Source: Dendrobium chrysotoxum (lineage: Eukaryota; Streptophyta; Magnoliopsida; Asparagales; Orchidaceae). Taken from it: DNA of 64,000 nt. The stretch is from contig CM034297.1 in NCBI GenBank assembly GCA_019925795.1, positions 47,204,683 through 47,268,682 of the forward strand, given 5' to 3'. Every line of letters begins with the position of its first letter. Position 1 is the stretch's first letter. Position numbers and translations under genes: made by a program. The notes beneath the pieces are model-generated. The model ran no database searches. It was not told the DNA's origin and was given only the letters and a program-made list of their open reading frames with translations. This document shows positions 46,901 through 55,900 of this stretch, piece by piece.

Positions 46901-49900
46901 TTAAAATCTTCGATGATTCTCGAAGATTTTAAGCCAAACAAAGCGGCCTCCTTCTCGGCTATAAGAGTCTGGGATCTCTTATTCTCAGCTTCAAGCGCAG
47001 CTATCTTCTCTACAGAGACCTTTTGATCCTTCAAAAGCTGGGTGTTCGTTGCTTGTGCCTCCACTAGGTCAATCTAGAGTCAATCTATCTGCTGATTTTG
47101 AAGAGAAATAGAAGTCACTATATTAGCCAACTCAGTTCTACACTTGGTCAACTCCTCCACCACTTTCACCTCTTTGGTCTTATGGTCATACTTTCGCTTG
47201 TACTCTCCTTGAAGATAGTTGACCTTCACAAATTTGTTATTCCATTCATTCAAGGCCTCAACAAGCTCGACCGCAAGCTCTATGTGCCGCGACAATTGAA
47301 ATAAGAAAGGAAGATATATAAGAGGCCGTCCCAATTGATGAACAAAAAAGAAGTATTAAAAAATGCTACCCACCAAGACATCAGCTTTGTGACGTTCGAT
47401 ACACTGGTAGTTCAACACATCCCCAGGAATACGCAACTTGACAAAGGAGGAGTCGGGTGGAGCCTTGCTAGTACTCGTTGCAACCCCCTCCAATTTCTTC
47501 TTCTTCAACGAAGCCTTGGGGATCGTCACCTCTTGCCTGTCGCTTAGGAGCGACCTTTGAAGCTGGGGTAGGTGGCTCGGGAACTTTGGAGGACTTCTTC
47601 AACATCCTTGCATCAGACCTCCCAACTTAAAAAGATAGTCCAACTTTGAGTAGAAATTCTTATTCTATAAATCTATTTAAGTAGCGAACCTCGTATAGAA
47701 GATGCTCGATGTCAGGAACGTTGAGAATCCTCAGAATATTTTCCTTTCTAACATGTAAAGGTGCAAACAAATCCTTCATCTTCCCCCATTTCTCTATGAG
47801 GTCCCAGTCATTTTTCACAAAGAAAAATGCACTAACCCAACTCCTCTACGGATCTAGGGTATGGACATCCAACCATTTGGATCTGAATGTTACACGTCCT
47901 GAGCATCACTGGTAAATCGACCCATCCTTGAAAGACATTCGGGCGTCAGAATGACTCCTCAATCTCCGAAGAAGGCAATCAGTCCCACCGTCACGGACGT
48001 GGCTCTGTAAGAAAATTGGGCTAAACTTACCCCACACATTGCTGAAATATCGATCAACTTCGGAGAAGGTGGAAACCGTAGCCTCGCTCGCAGATTGGTC
48101 TTATAGATGGCCAGGTACCCTGGAGGAGGAAGGCACGCCCGATCAAATCTTTTAGGGACCGTTGCCACGAAATCGTTGGGAAAGTGAAACTTCTTGCGGA
48201 GAACAATTAGAGAATCACTTGTAACGGTGGACACGTTATCATCGCCTTGGCACCCTTGTTTGGCCTCCTCTCACCATCATTCTGGGAAGCAAGATGTGAA
48301 TCTCCCCTAATCACAGGATCTCTCGAAGAAGGGTTCTCACCCGTCATGACCTCTGTATAGGGAGGGGACTGAAGGGGGAGAAGGAGGAGGAAACTCCTAC
48401 TCAATGAGAGGTCCTAGATCTGAAACAAGGGATACCACCTGAACAGGATTAGGGGAATGCCTCAGCCTGAGGAAGAGAAGAGAGGGGGAAGGTGTCCTTT
48501 TGAATACCTGGGAGGGGGGTATTTATAGTTTGGAGTAGGGGCAAATCTAGAAAAAAAAAGAGCCGGCTCGGCTCGGAGCCGGCTAATCCCCTCACATGGA
48601 GCTGGCTTGGCTTGGCTAACAACTGGCTAAAAAGCTATGTTTTAACCTTCCATGACCCAACTAGTCATGGGCCATGTTAGCCACAATCCAACATTCATGG
48701 CCACATCAGCCATGACCCAACAGGTTGTGGGCGTCACTTCAGCCACGCTCCTGCATGTCGTGGCCACGTCAACCACGATCCTACATGTTGTGGCCACGTC
48801 AGTCACGACCTAACGGTCCTGGGCCACATCATCCACGACCCATTGGTCGTGGGCCACGTCAGCCATGACCCGATCCACCAACGCCACGTCAGCCGAGGCA
48901 GGTCGGGCGCTGCCCGGCAAAGCCGGGCGGCCAACCCTGCTCACGGAAGAACAGGGCAGCGCCCAGGCTACCCGGCGTGCGGGCGGCGCCAGCGGTGACA
49001 GGCTGTCCATTCCGACCCATTTTCGGGAATCAACATCGGCCGTCCATACAAACCACTCTCAAAATATTCTTAATCTTTCATCTATTTACAAGCCATGCCA
49101 CTCTCGAAAATCTATAAATAGAGCCCCCTTTCTCATGAAAAGAGACCCCAAGCTAAAGAAAGAGAAGGGAGAAATCGGAGATTGCTCTTGCCTCCTCGCT
49201 TTTCCTCGACCACCGCCCGGAGTTCTGCCGGACCACCGCCTGACGCCAGAGTCCCGCCGAACCACGCCTGACGTCGGAGTTCTGCTGAACTTCCACTGGA
49301 CCACCGACTGACGCCAGAGTCTCGCAGAACCACCGATTGATGCCGGAGTTTTATTGAACTTCCACTATACTACTGACTGACGTCGGAGTCCTGCCGAACC
49401 ACCAACTGACGCCGAGTTTTGCCAAACCACCGCCGGACCACTGCCTGACACCGGAGTCCCGCCGAACCACTGACAGATGTGGAGTTCTGCCAAACCGCCG
49501 CTGGACTATCAACTGAAGCCCGATCTACCAAGTGACGCCGGAGTTTCATCTAACCCCCGTTTGTCACCAGACTTCAACCATACGGTTGACATTTGTAATC
49601 TGATAGCCCTCGAGGGCGAGTTAGCCCACTATACTCTACTCAAATTTTAGTGGAATTATTTTCAACTGGGCCGAGCCCCGTGGTTTTTCCCCTTTCCAGG
49701 GTTTTCCATGTAAAAAATCTTGTGTTCTCTGTATGTGAGCTCAATATCCGTACAATGCTAAGCTGTAGGATTATAACTCTATCGCCGCGTATATTCTAGC
49801 CTACAATAAATGTCAATATAGACACCTAGCCAATGTTATCTATGTTGCAGTTACTCATATTGAGGTAATATGATATAAGAAAGAAGATAAGACATGTAGT

Positions 49901-52900
49901 AATGTGAGAATTATTTTATTCATCTCACACGGAATCTAAAACATTTATATTTCTATAAGTAGAAAGATTTTTGCAGTTACTGTGGCAGAGTCTATTTTCT
50001 ATGAAGGGTTGAGATCATTTGGTTAGTTTTAATTGTATAGTGATGATGAGATAATGTAATTTGTGGTTTATAACTTTTGATGAGTGGCTTTATGGTTTTA
50101 TCACTTTACAGGAAGTTCAAGGTCCTTCTTGGATTGTCAAATTGCCCCTTAGGTGAATAAATCATGTAGTGAATAGCGTGTAATGAAAATATCCACATGT
50201 TTATCGTGGGAAGGTACTTAGTGGATGGTGACTACTTGTGATTTTAGGCAATCTTGGATGAAATGATGATCTTTTTTGATGTGTTTAGTGTGAGCATAAA
50301 ACGCCAATTTGTTGGCAAGGGCGTGAGTAGATATATTGTTGCAATAGAGGGGTGTGGATGAGGTGGAGTTGGTACCATACTCTTGTAGCTGTCAGATCCA
50401 AATGATATCGATGGTTGTAGTGGCAAGTGCATGATATGCTACCTTAATAGAGGAGCGTGCGGTGGCAGACTTTTTCTTGGCGCACTAGGAGATTAAGCTT
50501 TTGCCAAGAAAGCATAATAGCCAATGGTCGATTTGCAGTTATAGGGCTTTCTTGGCCAATTTGAATTTGATTATGCCTGGAGAAGGAGCTTGTCGCCATA
50601 TATTGGCAGTCCATAGTGAACCGTGCCTTTGATGTAATGCAATAAACATTTGAGAAGTTGGAAGTGTTTATTAAGAGGTTGTGCATATGTTGACGTCTAG
50701 TTCAAGACATAAGAGAGATCGGGTCTGGTGATGACATTGAAGATAACTGCCAAGATGATGATAGGGCTCGGGTCAGGAAAATTTTTATGTGGGGTTCACT
50801 GTGTGAGGCTCTTTAGGAGATTTTGTACTAGCTTATAGTCACTCATACCCCGAACGTTGAAGAATCTATAGCGCGTATTGCCATTGATTTAGGTGATTAC
50901 TTTGAGAGATCGATTTCGCTTCACGACCAGAAAAGTGAGATATAGAGCCTAAGTTTTTATATGGAAGGTACCTTGTAAGTTTTGTGGAAGATCAGAGATG
51001 GTATTGGGATTGTTGCCAATCAGAATGATAACATCAACATACATTAGAATATATATAAAGTTGTTTTTTTACTCTTTTTTTCTTGTAGAGTAACAATGTG
51101 TGATTAATGGTATTAAAGGTGAGCCTAGATGTTGTAGGTGATTGAAGAAAGTGGAAACCACTAGCAGGAGCCTGTCGTGGTCCATAGATGGCTTCCTGAG
51201 AAGATAAACATGATTTGTATATTGCTGATCCATGAATCCCTAAGGTTTAGTAATGTATATGGTTTCAATGAGGTTGTCATGAAGAAAGGTGTTGGAGGCG
51301 TCTAATGTGAGAAGGACATGAATGGTGAGCATTTTGGTGATGGGGCTGGAAGTTATAGTGTGATCAATATCCTGTTTTTTTTTTTAAGCATTGAGCTATG
51401 AGGCAAGCCTTATGATGAGCTTTGAGCTAGCTGAGTTGTATTTCATTTTGCAAGACTATTTGCTGCCTAAAATGTTTTGTGTAGGTGACAGTGGGATAAG
51501 TATGTGGGTTCCATGGGACTATAAAGTTTGGAATTCTTGAGACATGGTTAGATGCCATTTTCCTCTTTAATAGCCAAGGAGTAGTAGGCTGGGTTGCAAA
51601 GAGTGGTAGTATGGATCAAATTAAGAATTTGTTTGGGTTTGAGGTTGCCAAAATTGAGATGGGTCATCAACTGCTATAAGTTCATATTAAGTATGACTTG
51701 TAGATGGCGGAGGAAAAGTTAGAGCTGAGATTGGGGAGGAGTGAGTGGTGGGGAAGATAGCTGGGAAGGGCTATGAGGAAGTTGTTTGTGTTGGCTATGA
51801 TAATTGAAAATTGTAGAGAAGCGGGGTCCGTTGCCTTGACTGAGAGGTGTGAATGCTAAGGATTGGACCTAGTGTTAAGGGAGGCTTTGGTGGAGGAAAC
51901 GAGATCTTCTGAGGTGAGTGAGATGAGTTGTGATAGAGAAAGAGATCTTCATTGTAAAGAACATGGTGTGATTTGAATGTTTTGCCTAAGATGAGATCAT
52001 GACACTTGTAACCTTTTTGGCAGAAGCATATATGTGGAAGAATATCTAGTAAACATAGATGTTAGTTTCTTGATCGAATAGGAATAGAGCTTGGGAAAAA
52101 ATTGATAACGAAATATTTTGAGGCACTTATAACATTGTGCAATAGTTGATACGGAGAGAGCATGTTTGTTTGGGGGGGCAGGGCAACCTACTCATGATTT
52201 AGGTTGTGGTCAAGAGAATGTTGGCCCATAGGTGTTAGATTGGCTTTGAGCAGTAATGTGTGCATCATTTTGATGAAATGATGGTGCTTTTGTTCAGCTA
52301 TTTTATTTTACTCAGGTTTGAGATATTTGCTGCCATTAGTGTGAAAAATTTTGATTTTAGAGTTAAATTGTCGTCCTAGCATGTTTTTGAATTGGAAGGA
52401 TTTTGACGTTTAATTTTTATTTGAGATTCATTGGATACATTCAGCAAAATTTAGGACAATCATCAATAAAAAATATAGAGATTGTGGGGAAGGGATTCAT
52501 ACATCGGAGTGAATGAGGTTAAGGAGATCCTAGCTATGAGGAGGAAGTAAAAGGTGATATAAGGCTCTTTGCAAAGTGACTTGATGAGAATGATAATGGA
52601 TTGGAGGTAATACATAGTGTTTGATTAGTTTTTGCCAGTATGGATAAAATCAAGGAGCTTGGGTGTCCTAGTCTATCGTGCCAAAGCGCAAGTATTATTT
52701 TGCACTGAGATAGTGCGTAGTAATGTGGCAGCCGAATGAGATGATTGAGTAGATCTAANNNNNNNNNNNNNNNNNNNNNNNNNNNNNNNNNNNNNNNNNN
52801 NNNNNNNNNNNNNNNNNNNNNNNNNNNNNNNNNNNNNNNNNNNNNNNNNNNNNNNNNNNNNNNNNNNNNNNNNNNNNNNNNNNNNNNNNNNNNNNNNNNN

Positions 52901-55900
52901 NNNNNNNNNNNNNNNNNNNNNNNNNNNNNNNNNNNNNNNNNNNNNNNNNNNNNNNNNNNNNNNNNNNNNNNNNNNNNNNNNNNNNNNNNNNNNNNNNNNN
53001 NNNNNNNNNNNNNNNNNNNNNNNNNNNNNNNNNNNNNNNNNNNNNNNNNNNNNNNNNNNNNNNNNNNNNNNNNNNNNNNNNNNNNNNNNNNNNNNNNNNN
53101 NNNNNNNNNNNNNNNNNNNNNNNNNNNNNNNNNNNNNNNNNNNNNNNNNNNNNNNNNNNNNNNNNNNNNNNNNNNNNNNNNNNNNNNNNNNNNNNNNNNN
53201 NNNNNNNNNNNNNNNNNNNNNNNNNNNNNNNNNNNNNNNNNNNNNNNNNNNNNNNNNNCGTGAGGCCTTCATGCATTTCCTGCAGCTACTACACATGGTC
53301 TGCAATGCCAGGCAAATTCAACAACACCAACAAAGCTAAAGTATGTTCACTGATTGCACTATTTCCTCATTTAGTGAGATGGATAAAAAAAGGATATCAA
53401 ACTTTTACTTCGCGTTGATGCCCTAGGAATTAGGGATGGCTGCTTTGTGATTACATTGGATTTTAAAACTGCTAGTATCTGTTTGCACTATTCGATTGGT
53501 AATCTTTTTAAATGACTTCTAAGTACACTATTTCAGCTCCAACCCAATTTTATCTTAATGTGGCACATGGTTTTCCATTTCCTTGAATGAATTTAAGTGC
53601 ATAGACGCCTAATACATTAATTAGATGAATGAGCACAAAAAACACATAAAAAAAAAAAAACAAATATCTTTATTATCACAGTTTCAGTATTTATAAAAGG
53701 TTTTACAATGTACTTAGGGCATGTTTAAATTCCAAATTGAACATTGAATTCCTTCTACATACTTGTAATGATAATGTGTAGATGGGATTAGAAGGTTTTA
53801 GATTTCAATGGACCATTTAGGGAAGGTATAGAATATTATTCTTAGATAATTTTTAGATCAAAGTTTTCAATTAGTTTGTCAGATTAAGCTGCTATGATTT
53901 TGGTGAAAGATTTGTATGTAAAGATTCTTGGGGCCTACAATTTTTGAGCGGTAAGGTTCTATGCCAATAGTTTCAAATGACAAATGGTGAAAAAAGATGA
54001 TATTGGCTTGAAGGTATAAACACTAGCTAAAAAAGATCTCTCTGATAATTTGTGGGTGGGTGGGCGGGCGGGTTAGGGGATTTAATTCATGCTATTTTGA
54101 AATGAATTTTATTGCAATGTGTTTTAATATGATCTTTCTTTATTAGATTTAGATAAGAATTTGACTCTTAATAGAACACAATAGAGAAAAAGAATTCATA
54201 TAGCCGGCCCTACATAGTGGGATAAAGGCTTGTTGTTATTGTTGTTGTTTTAATATGATTTGTGAAAAAAATTCCGGCATGAGTACTTGACATCCAACAG
54301 TCACTCTATTTTGAAATTAATTTTATTGAAACGTTTTTAAATATGTTATGTGAAAAATTGTTCCAGAGCGACAAGGACTTCATACCCAGCAGTCCAAGTT
54401 ATAGCTCTCTTGCTAACTTATTGGATTTTCCTGACAAAAAGCTAAGCATTTCCATAGCGCGTGAAGGTTCTCAGAATTTGGCATGTTTTGAAGGATCAGA
54501 TGTCAGAAGTATGCATGTAAAAGGATCCCCATCAGATGCTTTCAGATTCAGTGTTTCGAGTGTTCCCAGTTCATGCAGTCATGGCTCAGCTCAGGACGAT
54601 TCTGAAGCTTATGGGGATGTGTATGTGTGGGGTGAAGTAGTATGTAATTCTTCCAGAACTACCACTGATAGTACTATTAGTCATTTCAGTGCCAAAAATG
54701 ATATTCTGCTGCCTAAGCGCTGGACTCCAATGTCATTTTGGATATTCAACATGTTGCATGCGGGGTCAAGCATGCTGCTTTTGTTACAAGGCACAGAGAA
54801 GTATTTACATGGGGTGAAGAATCTGGTGGTCGACTTGGTCATGGAATAGGGTTAGATGCAGTTCACCCCCGTCTTGTTGAATCTTTATCAGCTTCTAAAA
54901 TTGATTTTGTCGCTTGCGGGGAATTTCATACTTGTGCTGTTTCAACAAGTGGCGAACTTTATACATGGGGAGATGGTGCTCATAAGGCAGGGTTACTTGG
55001 TCATGGTACGGATATCAGTCACTGGATTCCTAAAAGAATTTCTGGACCCCTGGAAGGACTTCAAGTTGCATTTGTTTCATGTGGAACTTGGCACACAGCA
55101 TTGTTACTACAGCAGGCAGCTGTTCACATTTGGGGACGGTACTTTTGGTGCTTTGGGCCATGGAAACAGAGAGAGTGCATTATATCCAAGAGAATTAGAT
55201 TCTTTGAATGGATTGAAGACCATTGCTGTTTCATGTGGGGTCTGGCATACAGCTGCGGTTGTAGAGGTTATTGTAACACAATCTAGTTCATCATCTGGGA
55301 AATTGTTTACATGGGGTGATGGGGACAAGTTCCGCCTTGGGCATGGTGACAAGGAACCTCGCCTTAAGCCCACTTGCGTGCCATCGTTGATTGATTACAA
55401 TTTTCACAAGGTAGCATGTGGTCATAGTGTTACAATTGGCTTGACAACTTCAGGCAATGTTTTTACAATAGGAAGTACTGTTTACGGTCAGCTTGGTAAT
55501 CCTCATTCTGATGGAAAGCTTCCATGCTTAGTTGAGGATAAGCTTGCGAATGAGTTTGTCAAAGAGGTTGCTTGTGGTTCTTATCATGTCGCTGTTTTGA
55601 CATCGAGGAATGAAGTTTATACATGGGGAAAGGGTGCCAATGGACGATTAGGCCATGGAGACATTGAAGATCGAAAGACACCTATGCTTGTTGAAGCTTT
55701 AAAGGACAGACCTGTGAAAAACATAGCTTGTGGGGGAAATTTCACAGCTGCCATATGCTATCATAAATGGGTTAGTTCTGCTGAGAAATCTCTATGCACG
55801 GCCTGTAGACAACCATTTGGATTCACTCGCAAGAGGCATAATTGCTACAATTGCGGTCTCATACATTGCCATTCTTGCAGCTCAAAGAAAGCGTTGAGAG

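Larger units (their letters stand above)
39336..49808 (+). mobile_element. Tat-lineage Ty3/gypsy element (about 10.4 kb) in intron 5, inactive
   Basis: LTR homology between about 39691-40413 and 49026-49808. A Tat-type PBS, TTTGACGCCGTCTGTGGG, follows the 5' LTR at 40415. Order: gag, protease, RT, RNase H, a second RNase H, integrase, spacer with tandem repeats, antisense ORF, GC-rich minisatellite, 3' LTR. The dual RNase H and the antisense ORF are hallmarks of the Tat group (Retand, Grande and relatives). It is sense-oriented to the PRAF gene. Many stops and frameshifts; no clean target duplication found. Confidence 0.88.

Noticed and set aside
52673..53305. Long ORFs of 172-210 codons on both strands
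   Set aside because: They run across the 500-N gap and consist almost wholly of unknown residues.
54343..54366. Extension of PRAF exon 6 upstream to the ATG at 54343
   Set aside because: The TTCCAG acceptor at 54361-54366 and the join with exon 5 (N-S-L-D|S-D-K-D) fit the family better. The extra codons are intronic.
54856..55115. First 87 codons of the 620-codon frame starting at 54856
   Set aside because: This stretch is out of frame with the RCC1 protein. The real RCC1 sequence here is in the frame of 54738-55115, and only codons from L-F-T-F-G-D-G on are genuine.
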